57,138 nucleotides of DNA from Mixta sp. Marseille-Q2659 (GTDB lineage Bacteria; Pseudomonadota; Gammaproteobacteria; Enterobacterales; Enterobacteriaceae): assembly GCF_940807255.1 (NCBI RefSeq), contig NZ_CALNWY010000006.1:1-57138 (forward strand). The letters run 5' to 3'. Of this stretch, positions 43,889 to 53,859 are shown one piece after another. How positions within the stretch are numbered: the stretch's first letter is position 1; every line of letters starts with the position of its first letter. Position numbers and translations under genes: made by a program. The notes under the pieces are model-generated. The model was not told where the DNA came from and ran no database searches. It saw only the letters and a list, made by a program, of their open reading frames with translations.

Positions 43889-44914
43889 GATAAAGCGCGC
43901 CATCGCCGGGCCGGTTAGCAAAATAGTAAACAGGCGCAGCGTTTGCAGCGCCATCACAAACGCAATGTCGACGCGGCTCCCCGCCGCGATAATTGCCACG
44001 GTATCCAGCCCGCCAGGGCTGGTTGCCAGGTAGGCCGTCAGCAGATCAACATCCAGCAGTTTGGTCAGTATCCACGCCATGCCCCCGCACAGCAGCATCA
44101 GCCCAATAATTGACGCCAGCATCTGCGGCAAGGTGCGCAACGCCAGCCGGAATATCGGCCGCGTAAAGCGTAATCCGACCGTCCAGCCGATTAAGGCGTA
44201 GGCGGCGGCAAGCAGCCACTCCGGCACCTGTAGCTCCACCGTTCCGCTGCTTTGCAGGACCGCACCAGCCAGCGCCGGAATCAGCAATGCGCCAGCGGGA
44301 ATGCGAAAGCGCTGTCCAAGCCAGGCGCCCAGCAACATAATCCCCAGCGTAATGACAAAACGCATATCGAGCGCCGGAAACCACACCTGCGGCGCTGCGC
44401 TTTGCGCCTCATCGCCTAAGCCAATGCGCGCCACCATCGCCGCGGCAGTCGCCACAAACAGCACGCGCAGATATTGCATAAAGGCCACCAGCCGCGCATC
44501 GGCGCCGTAATCGGCAGCCATCGCCACCATTGCCGACGCGCCGCCGGGCGACGATCCCCACGCGCCGGTCGGCCCCGGCAGATCGCTGTAGCGCACCAGC
44601 AGAAAGCCGGACAGGCCGCTGGCCGCCATCGTCATCAGCAGCACCGCCAGCACAATTGGCCAGTCGGCAATTAGCGGATCGATAACCGAGGGCGAGAGGC
44701 TTTGCGCAATCATGCAGCCCAGCACCGCCTGGCAGAGGATAAACAGTCGCTTATCAATGCGTAACGTGGCGCCCATCAGGCCCATCACCACGCCGACAAT
44801 CATCGGCCCCAGCAGCAGGGCAGCCGGCACGTGAAAATATTGCAGAACAAAACCCAACAGCAGCGAGACGCCGAGAAGTATGGCCCACTGCTGCGTACGC
44901 GAGCGTTTTTCCAT
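43868..44914 (-). CDS. AbrB-family membrane protein
   Basis: 348 residues, about ten helices in two internal repeats. Each repeat has a similar core: SSPGGASAMVAMAADYGADARLVAFMQYLRV in the first and TSPGGLDTVAIIAAGSRVDIAFVMALQTLRL in the second, the AbrB duplication pattern. Members have been linked to regulation or to transport of carboxylates; the role here is not known. It sits where E. coli has yigF and yigG. It overlaps the rarD 3' end by 21 bp and follows corA on the same strand. Confidence 0.85.
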   Translation of the reverse strand: MEKRSRTQQWAILLGVSLLLGFVLQYFHVPAALLLGPMIVGVVMGLMGATLRIDKRLFILCQAVLGCMIAQSLSPSVIDPLIADWPIVLAVLLMTMAASGLSGFLLVRYSDLPGPTGAWGSSPGGASAMVAMAADYGADARLVAFMQYLRVLFVATAAAMVARIGLGDEAQSAAPQVWFPALDMRFVITLGIMLLGAWLGQRFRIPAGALLIPALAGAVLQSSGTVELQVPEWLLAAAYALIGWTVGLRFTRPIFRLALRTLPQMLASIIGLMLLCGGMAWILTKLLDVDLLTAYLATSPGGLDTVAIIAAGSRVDIAFVMALQTLRLFTILLTGPAMARFISRFARA

Positions 44915-45011
44915 AGAGGGTGAGGATTAGATTTGAAAAATATAAGGTTACGCACAACCCGCCGCGAATGCCAGCGGCGGGAAGCCGGAATCTCATTCCG
45001 GCCCGCGTGCG

Positions 45012-45965
45012 TTACAGCCAGTTTTTGCGCTTGAAGTAGAGGTAGGGCGCCAGTCCGGCCAGGATCATCAGGCCGATGGCGGCAGGATAACCAAAGCTCC
45101 ATTTCAGCTCCGGCATAAATTCAAAGTTCATCCCGTAGCTGGACGCCACCAGCGTGGGCGGCAGGAACACCACCGATACCACCGAGAAAATTTTAATGAT
45201 GCGGTTCTGCTCGATATTGATAAAGCCCATCGCCGCCTGCATCAGGAAGTTAACCTTCTGGAACAGCGATTCATTGTGCGGCAGCAGGGATTCAATATCG
45301 CGCAGGATTTCCCGCGCCTGCTCCAGCTGGTTGTTCGGCAGGCGCGCCTTACGCACCAGGAAATTGAGCGCACGCTGAGTATCCATCAGGCACAAACGCA
45401 CTTTCCAGCCAATATCCTCCAGCTCCGCCAGCGTAGAGAGCGCCTGATCGAACTCATCGCCCTGCTTCCCTTCCATAATGACCCGGCTCAGCTTTTCCAG
45501 ATCGCTGTAGATGTTTTCGATTTCATCTGCCAGCTGTTCGATTTTGGTTTCGAACAGATCCAGCAGCAGCTCATAAGCGTTGCCGTCAATCAGCGTCTGG
45601 CTGCGCGCGCGCATACGGTAAAGACGAAACGCCGGCAGCTCGCGCTCGCGCAGCGTGTAAAGGCGGCCTTCGCGTATGGTAAACGCAACGGTGGCGTTAC
45701 CGGCGTGGTCTTTGGCATCTTCATAGAAAAAGAAGGAGTGGATATGCAGGCCATCTTCGTCTTCAAAGAAACGCGCGGACGCCTCGATATCCTCCAGCTC
45801 TGGACGCGTCGCCAGGCTTTGGCCCAGTTCGTTTTGCACGCGATTGCGTTCTGCTTCTTCAGGTTCGATTAAATCGACCCAAACTGAAGAGACCAAATCT
45901 TCCGGCGTATCTTCCAGCTCCAGACGTGTAAGGCGGCTGTGATCCAGTTTAAAAGCGCTCAGCAT
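45012..45965 (-). CDS. corA: Magnesium/cobalt channel CorA
   Basis: 317 residues (E. coli 316). A large cytoplasmic funnel domain is followed by a long stalk helix and two C-terminal helices with the GMN selectivity motif ([12 protein letters not shown]). A basic C-terminus ends KRKNWL. Constitutive Mg2+, Co2+ and Ni2+ uptake as a homopentamer. A strong promoter at 46199-46227 and a leader of about 225 nt precede it, which suggests control after transcription starts. Confidence 0.97.
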   Translation of the reverse strand: MLSAFKLDHSRLTRLELEDTPEDLVSSVWVDLIEPEEAERNRVQNELGQSLATRPELEDIEASARFFEDEDGLHIHSFFFYEDAKDHAGNATVAFTIREGRLYTLRERELPAFRLYRMRARSQTLIDGNAYELLLDLFETKIEQLADEIENIYSDLEKLSRVIMEGKQGDEFDQALSTLAELEDIGWKVRLCLMDTQRALNFLVRKARLPNNQLEQAREILRDIESLLPHNESLFQKVNFLMQAAMGFINIEQNRIIKIFSVVSVVFLPPTLVASSYGMNFEFMPELKWSFGYPAAIGLMILAGLAPYLYFKRKNWL

Positions 45966-46026
45966 AGCAGTACTCCCAATGAGTCATTCAAACGGGACAA
46001 TACGCCGGAACACGGAGACTTAAATT

Positions 46027-46149
46027 TCAGTCAGTAGTAAACGCTAACTCATGCGACGGGAAATGCGGTCGCTGACAACCACAAAGGCTATCAGCATAAG
46101 AGGATGGCCTTAGGGGTTGTACCTGTTGATAAGGTGGATGAGCCAGCAT
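46027..46149 (-). CDS. Possible leader peptide in the corA 5' region
   Basis: 40 codons, MLAHPPYQQVQPLRP at its start, Pro-rich, lying wholly within the corA leader. In Salmonella corA is controlled by a short leader ORF (corL) and Rho. This ORF is a candidate for a similar role, but length and sequence are not known to match and no good ribosome site precedes it. Confidence 0.3.
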   Translation of the reverse strand: MLAHPPYQQVQPLRPSSYADSLCGCQRPHFPSHELAFTTD

Positions 46150-46182
46150 CGACTGGGAGCGTCCAAGGCGAAAGTCCTCTTA
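46097..46182 (-). promoter_or_regulatory. Long-range hairpin in the corA leader
   Basis: Minus-strand TAAGAGGA (46182-46175) near the 5' end can pair with TCCTCTTA (46104-46097), enclosing about 70 nt. With the leader ORF this suits a switch between alternative structures. Confidence 0.4.
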
Positions 46183-46198
46183 GGGTGATGGTGCGCGC

Positions 46199-46227
46199 AT
46201 GTTACGCTGAGACGAAAAAGGCGTCAA
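46199..46227 (-). promoter_or_regulatory. Predicted corA promoter
   Basis: Minus-strand TTGACG (46222-46227), 17-bp spacer, TAACAT (46199-46204). It lies downstream of the uvrD terminator, so corA is an independent unit with transcription starting near 46192. Confidence 0.65.
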
Positions 46228-46290
46228 GCGAAGCAGGACGCTGTCGCTGTCGCGCTTTTTATCGATGAGAACGGTAACTAAAAAGAGGAT

Positions 46291-46322
46291 AAAACCCCGC
46301 CCGGCCTGCTGCGGTCCGGGCG
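46291..46322 (-). terminator. Terminator after uvrD
   Basis: Minus-strand CGCCCGG (46322-46316) pairs with CCGGGCG (46304-46298), followed by GGGTTTTAT. It lies 27 bp after the uvrD stop and ends the lptM-dapF-yigA-xerC-yigB-uvrD cluster. Confidence 0.75.
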
Positions 46323-46348
46323 AGACAACATGACTTTTAGGGTACCAC

Positions 46349-48511
46349 TCAGACCGCTTCCAGCCGCGCATAGGCGGCGACCAGCCACTTAATTCCCTGC
46401 CCCTGGAATGCCACCTGTAGACGGCTGTGATCGCCGCTGCCTTCCAAATTGATAATGGTGCCCTCGCCAAATTTGGCGTGGCGTACACGCTGGCCCAGCG
46501 TAAAACCGCTGTCGTTTTGCGCTACCGGCGTGCCCATCCGCTGATGGCTGACCGGACGGCTGATGCTGGCGCGCAGGCGCACTTCATCCACGCACTCCTC
46601 CGGCAGTTCGCCGATAAAGCGCGACGGCCGATGGTAAACCTCTTTTCCGTACAGACGGCGCGTTTCCGCATAGGTCAATGTCAGCTTTTTCATCGCACGC
46701 GTGACGCCGACATAGGCGAGACGGCGCTCCTCTTCCAGCCTGCCGCCTTCATCCAGCGCCATCTGGCTGGGGAACATCCCCTCTTCCATGCCGACGATAA
46801 AGACCTGGCTGAACTCCAGACCTTTGGCGGCGTGCATGGTCATCAGCTGGGCGGCATCCTGCCATTTATCGGCCTGACCTTCGCCCGCCTCCAGCGCCGC
46901 ATGCGAAAGGAACGCCTGCAACGGCATCAGATCTTCGTCTTCGTCCTGATAGCTGTACTGACGCGTGGCGTTCACCAGCTCTTCTAAGTTTTCGATACGC
47001 GCCTGGCCTTTCTCGCCTTTTTCCTGTTCGTACATCAGCCAGAGGCCGGAATCTTTGATCACCCGGTCGGTTTGGATATGCAGCGGCAGCTCTGCGGTTT
47101 CCTGCGCCAGCGAATCCACCAGTTCGGTAAAGCGTTGCAGCGCCGCAGCGGCGCGTCCGGCCAGCGCCCGCTCCTGCAACAACTCACGGCTGGCCTGCCA
47201 CAGCGTCAGCTGACGATCGCGCGAGGCCTGACGCACCACATCCAGCGTGCGATCGCCGATGCCGCGCGTTGGCGTATTTACCACGCGCTCAAAGGCGGCG
47301 TCATCATTGCGGTTGGCGATCAGGCGCAGATAGGCCAGCGCATCTTTGATTTCCTGACGCTCGAAGAAGCGCATGCCGCCATAAATACGATATGGCATGC
47401 TGGCCTGCAGCAGCGCCTCTTCCAGCACGCGCGACTGGGCGTTGCTGCGATAGAGAATGGCGCAGTCGCTAAGTGCGCCGCCGTTCTCCTGCCAGACCTT
47501 AATACGGTTGACGACAAAGCGCGCTTCATCCAGCTCGTTAAAGGCGCAGTAGAGAGAAATCGGCTCGCCGTCGCTGCCATCGGTCCACAGCTCTTTCCCC
47601 AGACGCCCGTTGTTATTGGCGATCAGGGCGTTGGCCGCCTTCAGAATGTTATTGGTGGAGCGATAGTTTTGCTCCAGACGAATAGTTTCCGCGCCGCGAA
47701 AATCGTTCAGGAAGCGCTGGATATTTTCCACCTGCGCGCCGCGCCAGCCGTAAATCGACTGGTCATCGTCACCCACGATCATTACCCGGCTGCTGTCGCC
47801 AGCCAGCAGCCGAATCCAGGCGTACTGAATATTGTTGGTGTCCTGGAACTCATCCACCATGATGTTGGTGAAGCGTTCGCGATAATGGTTAAGAATGTGC
47901 GGTTTATTCAGCCACAGCTCATGGGCGCGTAGCAGCAGCTCGGCAAAATCGACCAGTCCGGCGCGGTCGCAGGACTCCTGATAGGCTTGATATATACGCA
48001 GCCAGGTTTGCTCAACCGGATTGCCGTAGCTTTCAATGTGCTGCGGTCGCAGACCTTCATCTTTTTTGCCGTTGATGTACCACATCGCCTGACGCGGCGG
48101 CCACTGCTTCTCATCGAGATTCATCGCCTTGATCAGGCGCTTCAGCAGACGCAGCTGATCTTCGCTGTCGAGAATCTGAAAGTCCTGCGGCAGGCGCGCA
48201 TCCAGGTGATGGGCGCGCAACAGGCGATGCGCCAGCCCGTGGAAGGTGCCAATCCACATGCCGCCCTGACTGGTGCCGATCAGCTGTTCAATACGATGGC
48301 GCATCTCCGCCGCCGCTTTGTTGGTAAAGGTGACCGCCATAATCGAATAAGGCGAGCAGTTCTCTACCGTCAGCAGCCAGGCGATGCGATGCACCAGCAC
48401 GCGCGTCTTACCGCTGCCCGCGCCCGCCAACACCAGCAGGTTATTGCGGGGAGCCGCTACGGCCTCGCGCTGTTTATCATTCAGGCTGTCAAGCAGGTCA
48501 GAAACGTCCAT
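46349..48511 (-). CDS. uvrD: DNA helicase II UvrD
   Basis: 720 residues, the E. coli length, starting MDVSDLLDSLNDKQREAV. Superfamily 1 motifs: AGAGSGKT (Walker A), VDEFQDTN (II), DDDQSIYGWRGA (III), MTMHAAKGLEF (V) and YVGVTRA (VI). The C-terminal Tudor-like segment binds RNA polymerase. It unwinds DNA in nucleotide excision and mismatch repair. A LexA box lies 37 bp before the start, so it is an SOS gene. Confidence 0.98.
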   Translation of the reverse strand: MDVSDLLDSLNDKQREAVAAPRNNLLVLAGAGSGKTRVLVHRIAWLLTVENCSPYSIMAVTFTNKAAAEMRHRIEQLIGTSQGGMWIGTFHGLAHRLLRAHHLDARLPQDFQILDSEDQLRLLKRLIKAMNLDEKQWPPRQAMWYINGKKDEGLRPQHIESYGNPVEQTWLRIYQAYQESCDRAGLVDFAELLLRAHELWLNKPHILNHYRERFTNIMVDEFQDTNNIQYAWIRLLAGDSSRVMIVGDDDQSIYGWRGAQVENIQRFLNDFRGAETIRLEQNYRSTNNILKAANALIANNNGRLGKELWTDGSDGEPISLYCAFNELDEARFVVNRIKVWQENGGALSDCAILYRSNAQSRVLEEALLQASMPYRIYGGMRFFERQEIKDALAYLRLIANRNDDAAFERVVNTPTRGIGDRTLDVVRQASRDRQLTLWQASRELLQERALAGRAAAALQRFTELVDSLAQETAELPLHIQTDRVIKDSGLWLMYEQEKGEKGQARIENLEELVNATRQYSYQDEDEDLMPLQAFLSHAALEAGEGQADKWQDAAQLMTMHAAKGLEFSQVFIVGMEEGMFPSQMALDEGGRLEEERRLAYVGVTRAMKKLTLTYAETRRLYGKEVYHRPSRFIGELPEECVDEVRLRASISRPVSHQRMGTPVAQNDSGFTLGQRVRHAKFGEGTIINLEGSGDHSRLQVAFQGQGIKWLVAAYARLEAV

Positions 48512-48547
48512 AAGCACCGTCATTCAGGAGAAACTATCCAGTAAGGT

Positions 48548-48567
48548 TACTGGATATTTGTACAGAA
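48548..48567. promoter_or_regulatory. LexA box upstream of uvrD
   Basis: TACTGGATATTTGTACAGAA matches the SOS consensus CTG-N10-CAG with the expected A/T-rich centre. It is between yigB and uvrD, 37 bp before the uvrD start, as in E. coli. Confidence 0.9.
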
Positions 48568-48569
48568 GA

Positions 48570-49286
48570 TTATATCAGCGCAGTCAGCGATGCCAACTGC
48601 GTAATTTCCACGTGCGGCAGCAGCCGCGCATCGTCAATCTGCATCAGGTTACCCTCACGCAGGTTAATCCAGCAGGCCTGCATGCCGCAGCGTAGCGCGC
48701 CAGCCACGTCGGTCGTCAGATCGTCGCCTACATGCAGAATATTTTCCAGCGGCAGATCTAACCGCTGTGCCGCCAGATGATACATATCCTGGTACGGCTT
48801 TGCGCGTCCGTGCGGGCCCGCACGCAGCACAAACTGGAAATAGCTGTCGAGGCCGAACAGATGCGGTTCGGCGTTGCCGTTGGTGATCGCCACCAGCGGC
48901 ACCCGCTCCGCCAGCGCCGCCAGCGCCACATGCGTTTCCGGCGCTACGGTCACCTGGCTGCGCCAGTGGGCGAATACGGCCATCACCTTCTCCGCTCCTT
49001 CCTGTGCTTCAGCAGGCGAAAGGCCAACTTCCAGCATCGCCTGCTCTACGGTGCGGCGGCGCCATTCGGTCACGTCGTGGTAAATGTCCGGTTCCTGCGC
49101 CAGCAGGCGGTCGCGCAACTGCTGGTAAGCTTCTACCGAGAAATCGTGCAGATCGGGATGATAAGACTGTAAAAAACGATGAGATTCCGCCGTGGTTTTG
49201 CGGATCACCGGATGGTTGTCATACAGCGTGTCATCCAGATCGAAGGTGATCGCTTTGATCGGCTTCAGCCGACGATAAAAATACAT
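48570..49286 (-). CDS. yigB: HAD phosphatase YigB
   Basis: 238 residues, the E. coli length. DLDDTLYDN nucleophile motif, ITNGNAEP (motif II), the lysine in [10 protein letters not shown] and [13 protein letters not shown] (motif IV). In E. coli YigB dephosphorylates FMN and the riboflavin intermediate 5-amino-6-ribitylamino-uracil phosphate. Its start overlaps the xerC stop by one base (TGATG). Confidence 0.95.
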   Translation of the reverse strand: MYFYRRLKPIKAITFDLDDTLYDNHPVIRKTTAESHRFLQSYHPDLHDFSVEAYQQLRDRLLAQEPDIYHDVTEWRRRTVEQAMLEVGLSPAEAQEGAEKVMAVFAHWRSQVTVAPETHVALAALAERVPLVAITNGNAEPHLFGLDSYFQFVLRAGPHGRAKPYQDMYHLAAQRLDLPLENILHVGDDLTTDVAGALRCGMQACWINLREGNLMQIDDARLLPHVEITQLASLTALI

Positions 49287-50194
49287 CAGGATTTTCCTCG
49301 TTTGGCGCGCGGATGCGCCCCATCATACACCGATGCCAGGTGCTGGAAGTCGAGGTGGGTATAGATTTGCGTGGTCGAAAGACTGGCATGGCCCAGCAGC
49401 TCCTGCACCGCGCGCAGATCGCCGCTCGATTCCAGCATATGGGTGGCAAAAGAGTGGCGCAGTTTATGGGGATGAACGTGGCTGCTAACGCCCTGCTTAA
49501 CGCCCCATTCGGCAAAGCGTTTTTGCACATTGCGCACTGAAATACGCTTGCCCTCTTTCGAGATAAACAGCGCGTCGCTCTCTGGCGCATAAAGTTCGCG
49601 CAGCGCCAGCCACTTCTCGATCCACTCAACCGCCGTGCGACCGATGGGCAGACGGCGCTCTTTACTGCCTTTGCCGGTTACCCAGACTTCGCCCGCTTCT
49701 AAATCGAGGTGGCGCAAATCGATACCGACCAGTTCGGAAAGACGCAGCCCGGCGCCGTACATCACTTCCATCATCGTGCGGTCGCGCACCGCCAGCGGAT
49801 CGCGCTCGTCGATTGCCAGCAGCTGGTTAACCTCATCGACATCGATATTTTTCGGCAGGTGACGCGGCGCGCGCGGCGTGGCGATACCTTTCGCCGGATT
49901 CGCCTTCAGCGCGCCCTGGCTGACCAGCCAGTCTAAAAAACTGCGCAGTGCCGAGAGCCGCAGCGCCAGGCTGGCGGGCTGCAAACCGGCGCGGCGGCCT
50001 TTGGCCGCCAGCGAACGCACATGCGCCGGCTCCAGCTGCGCCCAGTCGCTGATTTTCATCTCGCTGGCCTGCTCCATCAGCACCGCCAGCTGACGCCCAT
50101 AGTTTTCATGCGTTAACGGGCTAAGCTGACGCTCGACTTTCAGATAACGCAGAAAGCCCTCGACGGCGGCCTGTAGCGGCATGATGTCACTCAT
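49286..50194 (-). CDS. xerC: Site-specific tyrosine recombinase XerC
   Basis: 302 residues (E. coli 298). N-terminal SAM-like core-binding domain and C-terminal catalytic domain with the full set R ([10 protein letters not shown]), K ([10 protein letters not shown]), HxxR ([12 protein letters not shown]), H (LGHASL) and Y (TQIYTHLD). With XerD it resolves chromosome dimers at dif. The start at 50194 overlaps the yigA stop as ATGA, which decides against the in-frame start at 50209. Confidence 0.96.
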   Translation of the reverse strand: MSDIMPLQAAVEGFLRYLKVERQLSPLTHENYGRQLAVLMEQASEMKISDWAQLEPAHVRSLAAKGRRAGLQPASLALRLSALRSFLDWLVSQGALKANPAKGIATPRAPRHLPKNIDVDEVNQLLAIDERDPLAVRDRTMMEVMYGAGLRLSELVGIDLRHLDLEAGEVWVTGKGSKERRLPIGRTAVEWIEKWLALRELYAPESDALFISKEGKRISVRNVQKRFAEWGVKQGVSSHVHPHKLRHSFATHMLESSGDLRAVQELLGHASLSTTQIYTHLDFQHLASVYDGAHPRAKRGKS

Positions 50195-50892
50195 GCGCGC
50201 GCCACCCAACGGTTTAGCAGTTCCGGCAGCATCAGCGCCAGATAATGCAGCAGCAGCGTACCCTGTCCGGGCTGATAGTGATGCGTATCGCGGCTGCTGA
50301 ACATCAGTATGCCCAGTTCGCCGCGCTCACCGAACAGCGACATCGCCACCGACCCGACCGACCGCGCCTGCGGCAACAGAAGCAACAGTTCCGGGCCGTT
50401 AAGGCTGCCGAGATAGTGTTGCTCTTTGCCCAGCCGCTGAATGCGTACCGGCTCAAAAGCCTGACGCGACAGCGCCAGTTGGGTAAAGCTGGACGGCGCG
50501 CCGAGCTGCCAGCGATCGCTGAACAGCCGTACATCGGCACCGGCCAGACCTAAATCGCGCGCCCAGCGCTGCAGACGATTAAGCATCTCCTGGAGCGACG
50601 GCGCAGAGGCGAGATGGCCCTGAAGATTCAGCAGGCGATCAAATAGTTGATGATTAGCGGACGCCTGCTCCATCAGTTGGGTAATTTCATCTTCCAGCTG
50701 CTGGATATGGTTGCGCTGGCGCGCCATATGCCATTCCACCAGCGATACCGTGCCGCGTACCGGATGCGGCACCGCCATCTGTTCTACCTGGCGGGCGTTA
50801 CGAATAAAAAAATCTGGGTTGTGCCGCAGATAATCACATACTGCTTCGTCGTCCAGCATCAGCGCGCTGGCTGTCTCTCCGACATTTTTCAT
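50191..50892 (-). CDS. yigA: DUF484 family protein YigA
   Basis: 233 residues (E. coli 235). A DUF484 domain with GAF-like fold: the N-terminal [12 protein letters not shown] and [20 protein letters not shown] blocks, a short coiled coil, then the sensor-like half. Function unknown; always beside xerC and dapF. It overlaps both neighbours by 4 bp (ATGA), so translation of dapF-yigA-xerC is coupled. Confidence 0.93.
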   Translation of the reverse strand: MKNVGETASALMLDDEAVCDYLRHNPDFFIRNARQVEQMAVPHPVRGTVSLVEWHMARQRNHIQQLEDEITQLMEQASANHQLFDRLLNLQGHLASAPSLQEMLNRLQRWARDLGLAGADVRLFSDRWQLGAPSSFTQLALSRQAFEPVRIQRLGKEQHYLGSLNGPELLLLLPQARSVGSVAMSLFGERGELGILMFSSRDTHHYQPGQGTLLLHYLALMLPELLNRWVARA

Positions 50893-51713
50893 AAATGAAT
50901 AAATCCATCATAAACGTGCGTAGCCGGGCCGGTCATAAAGAGCGGATGTCCCGGCCCTTTCCAGGCGATATGCAGCGCGCCACCTGGTAAATCGACGCGA
51001 ACTTTTTCCGCCAGCAAACCCTGCTGGATACCGCTGGCGACCGCCGCGCAGGCGCCGCTACCGCATGCCTGTGTTTCTCCGGCCCCGCGCTCATAAACGC
51101 GCAGGCGAATATGTTCCGGATTCACCACTTCCATAAAGCCGACGTTAACCCGCTCCGGGAAACGCTCATGGCTCTCCAGCAGCGGGCCCAGGGTTTCAAC
51201 CGCGGCGGTTTTGATATTCGCTACCTGAATAACGCAGTGAGGGTTGCCCATAGAGACCACGCCAAACATCAGGGTTTGCTCGGCAACGCGCAGCAGATAG
51301 AGGTTTTCCGCCTTGTTGGCGCGAAACGGCACCTGCTGCGGTTCAAAATTAGGTTCGCCCATATTCACGCGCACCTGCTCATCGCTGGTGACGCTTAACA
51401 CCATACGTCCGGTCTGCGTGCTGACGCGAATATCGCTTTTGTTGGTCAGACCTTTCAGGCGCACAAAGCGGGCAAAGCAGCGCGCGCCGTTGCCGCACTG
51501 CGCCACTTCGCTGCCGTCAGCGTTAAAGATACGATAATGAAAATCGAGATCGGGATCGTAAGGCGGCTCGACGATCAACAGCTGATCGAAACCTACGCCC
51601 AGATGACGATCCGCCAGGCGGCGGATCAGCTCCGGCGAGAAATAGACGTTTTGCGTAACGGCATCAACAACCATAAAGTCATTGCCGAGACCGTGCATTT
51701 TAGAGAACTGCAT
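50889..51713 (-). CDS. dapF: Diaminopimelate epimerase DapF
   Basis: 274 residues, the E. coli length, using the ATG with CGGAG 7 nt upstream. Two symmetrical halves each give a catalytic cysteine: CGNGARC and ACGSGAC. It converts LL- to meso-diaminopimelate for lysine and peptidoglycan. An in-frame upstream start at 51740 adds nine residues without support. Confidence 0.97.
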   Translation of the reverse strand: MQFSKMHGLGNDFMVVDAVTQNVYFSPELIRRLADRHLGVGFDQLLIVEPPYDPDLDFHYRIFNADGSEVAQCGNGARCFARFVRLKGLTNKSDIRVSTQTGRMVLSVTSDEQVRVNMGEPNFEPQQVPFRANKAENLYLLRVAEQTLMFGVVSMGNPHCVIQVANIKTAAVETLGPLLESHERFPERVNVGFMEVVNPEHIRLRVYERGAGETQACGSGACAAVASGIQQGLLAEKVRVDLPGGALHIAWKGPGHPLFMTGPATHVYDGFIHL

Positions 51714-51742
51714 TTTCTGCTCCGCCGGCTGGGCCATCATAA

Positions 51743-51955
51743 TTATTGCGTCACGTGACTGTCCGCATCCGGGCTGGCCAGAATGCTGTCTTGTTGACCT
51801 TCCGGCTGGGTTGCCGTGGAAGCAGGCGTAGTCTCCTGCGGCGAACTCTGTTTCGGCTTATCCTGCGGCGGAAAATAGAGCGGTCCTTTTAGTCCGCAAC
51901 CCGCCAGGCTGGTCAGCGCCAGCATGATTGCCAGCCGACAAAGGGTTTTATTCAT
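51743..51955 (-). CDS. lptM: LPS translocon maturation lipoprotein LptM (YifL)
   Basis: 70 residues. Lipoprotein signal peptide with lipobox LAGC (lipidated C20), then the conserved [10 protein letters not shown] and a Gln/Ser/Pro-rich tail. In E. coli LptM binds LptD-LptE and aids disulfide maturation at the outer membrane. It precedes dapF by 29 bp, as in E. coli, and is divergent from cyaY. Confidence 0.9.
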   Translation of the reverse strand: MNKTLCRLAIMLALTSLAGCGLKGPLYFPPQDKPKQSSPQETTPASTATQPEGQQDSILASPDADSHVTQ

Positions 51956-52122
51956 AGTATTCCTGCTTATGATTGATGCGTTTTCCTGGTTGCTTATCAT
52001 CGCAGTTGATCCTGGAAAAGCAACAGGAAAAGGTAACCTGGTGTGCGGGATCTCACTCTTATCGGAGGATGTTGCAAAGGCTTCCTTCGCGTTATACTCA
52101 GCCAAAACATAAAGGACATCCT

Positions 52123-52443
52123 ATGAAAGACAGTGAATTTCACCAGTTGGCTGACAGCCTGATGTTAAGGCTGGAAGAGCAACTCGACGCCTACGATGGC
52201 GACAGCGATATCGATTATGAAACCCAGGCCGGGATCATGACGCTGAGTTTTGAAAACGGCAGCAAAATTATTATCAATCGTCAGGAGCCGCTGCATCAGA
52301 TTTGGCTGGCGACCAAAGGCGGTGGTTACCATTTCGATTACCAAAACGGCCAGTGGATCTGCAATCGCAGCGGCGCCGAGTTTTGGCAGCTGCTGGCGGA
52401 TGCCTGTAGCGCGCAGTCGGGTGAAAAGATGGCGTTTCGTTAA
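52123..52443 (+). CDS. cyaY: Frataxin homologue CyaY
   Basis: 106 residues, the E. coli length. Acidic first helix ([16 protein letters not shown]) for iron binding and the beta-sheet platform with [22 protein letters not shown]. It modulates IscS in iron-sulfur cluster assembly. The start has AAAGGAC upstream. A short GCAAAGC hairpin follows at about 52480-52507. Confidence 0.97.
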   Translation: MKDSEFHQLADSLMLRLEEQLDAYDGDSDIDYETQAGIMTLSFENGSKIIINRQEPLHQIWLATKGGGYHFDYQNGQWICNRSGAEFWQLLADACSAQSGEKMAFR

Positions 52444-52538
52444 CTGTCAAACCGCGCTTTTCCTGAAGCGAGTGAAACGCAAAGCGCCTGTGGGGCTTTG
52501 CGCTATAACGGCGTGATGGTAAATCGCATCTCCCGCAA

Positions 52539-52745
52539 TTATTCTGGCGGGATATAATCCGTTATTTGCTCAGGTAAAAGATCAGGCATCGCAACAGTTC
52601 GCCCTTTATCATCAACAAATTCAACCATATAGGCCAGATTGGGTTTTTCATGTATGAATACGATGGCACCCACCATGCCTTTAGTTAACCCTTCATCCGG
52701 CAAATCTTCCGCTAACACAACCACTTCAAACTCTTCTCTTCTCAT
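52539..52745 (-). CDS. DUF4926-like small protein, probable partner of the adjacent toxin-like gene
   Basis: 68 residues starting MRREEFEVVVLAEDLPDEG. The pattern (VVVLAEDLPDEGLTKGMVGAIVFIHE, then YMVEFVDDKGRTVAMPDLLPEQI) fits DUF4926, a small beta-rich domain often encoded next to DUF6883 proteins (family call from memory). Acidic. It starts 10 bp after the toxin-like gene on the same strand. Its role as antitoxin or immunity protein is inferred from position. Confidence 0.65.
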   Translation of the reverse strand: MRREEFEVVVLAEDLPDEGLTKGMVGAIVFIHEKPNLAYMVEFVDDKGRTVAMPDLLPEQITDYIPPE

Positions 52746-52755
52746 GGTCTGTATC

Positions 52756-53859
52756 TCACTTAACAAAAATCGTCGTCATACGTGGAACGACGGCATCAGG
52801 TTCATATATCCAACCGCTGCGCACTATCACGGTCTTACCGTTAGCGCCTAATAGCGGCATGTCGACGGCCATTCGCTGTCCGTGTTGGTTTGCGTCCAAA
52901 ACTTTAGCTGGGGCGGTTAATATGCCCTTTTGGACTCTACCCGCTAACACGTCTATATTTGTCGGGCTATAACCCAGCGCCGACTGGAATACTCTGGCCT
53001 TATGCCCTCCGATTGGGTGGGTAGCATCTAAAGAGTAAGTGGATAGTTTTCTGTAATCCACCACGGCGTGTTCGGCATTGAGTAATGTCCCTGACGCTGA
53101 GGTAAACCCCTTTAAAGCAGGAGATTCAAAGGTTGGGATTTTGCTTAATGACGATAATTCTTTCAGTTCTCCAGTAACGTTAACTCTTCCCATCGTCAGC
53201 CCGGCGGCTACTGATGCGGCGGTAATCAGCAATCCCTTGTTATCCATAACCTGATCGTAGCCCGCTGGCGCATCGCCGCCCAGCTGCTGTGCGGTCTGAC
53301 GGAATCCCTCAATGTTGCCGTTGTAAATACCGCCTGCCGCCAGCAGTCTCCCGGCAGCTTTACTGTTAATCGTTTTGGCTGCCTGAGCGTGCTGTACTGG
53401 CTCACCGGAAGGGCGAAATCTCTCGGTTGGCGCGGGTTTTCTGCCGTTCTGGTTATTGATTGCTCTCTGAAATGCTCTTTGGAAATCACTGACAACCCAA
53501 CAAAAGGGATCCACGTTATCAAAAATGAGCTTGCTGTCAGCATCGATATGAAAAGGGTTTACGGTGTCATCCCAGTATTCGTCTGTGTCCAGGCCAATTA
53601 TCCAGCCTTCCATCAGGTTCATTTCCAGATCGTCATAAACCGGATCGTAGACTGTACGGTCTGCCCTTGTGTAAGGCTTGTCTTTCGGAATGCTCAGTTT
53701 TCTGGGAACTTCACCTAACGGCGGGTATATGTAGTTTCTGTAGTCCAGGTCATAACTTACAGTCGCTTTTTCCAGAGCAGCTTCCGGTGTCAGTATGTAC
53801 TGGAAATCTTCGGGAGACAGCTCCCGTTCCAGTTCCCACAGCGTGTAGAGCCTGAGCAT
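52756..53859 (-). CDS. Polymorphic-toxin-like protein with C-terminal DUF6883-like domain
   Basis: 367 residues in three parts. Residues 1-140 are an acidic, aromatic-rich domain I do not recognise (LWELERELSPEDFQYILTPE, MEGWIIGLDTDEYWDD). Residues 155-235 are a linker typical of effector proteins (INSKAAGRLLAAGGIYNGN, DNKGLLITAASVAAGLTMGR). Residues 262-367 resemble DUF6883: YSLDATHPIGGHKARVFQSALG, GQRMAVDMPLLGANGK and VRSGWI. No signal peptide. An AAGGAC site precedes the ATG. No secretion-system gene is in the window, so delivery is unknown. Confidence 0.6.
   Translation of the reverse strand: MLRLYTLWELERELSPEDFQYILTPEAALEKATVSYDLDYRNYIYPPLGEVPRKLSIPKDKPYTRADRTVYDPVYDDLEMNLMEGWIIGLDTDEYWDDTVNPFHIDADSKLIFDNVDPFCWVVSDFQRAFQRAINNQNGRKPAPTERFRPSGEPVQHAQAAKTINSKAAGRLLAAGGIYNGNIEGFRQTAQQLGGDAPAGYDQVMDNKGLLITAASVAAGLTMGRVNVTGELKELSSLSKIPTFESPALKGFTSASGTLLNAEHAVVDYRKLSTYSLDATHPIGGHKARVFQSALGYSPTNIDVLAGRVQKGILTAPAKVLDANQHGQRMAVDMPLLGANGKTVIVRSGWIYEPDAVVPRMTTIFVK

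Noticed and set aside
46180..46200. Six-codon ORF MRAPSP upstream of corA as a leader peptide
   Set aside because: Its ATG overlaps the predicted -10 element of the corA promoter, so it would not be in the transcript.
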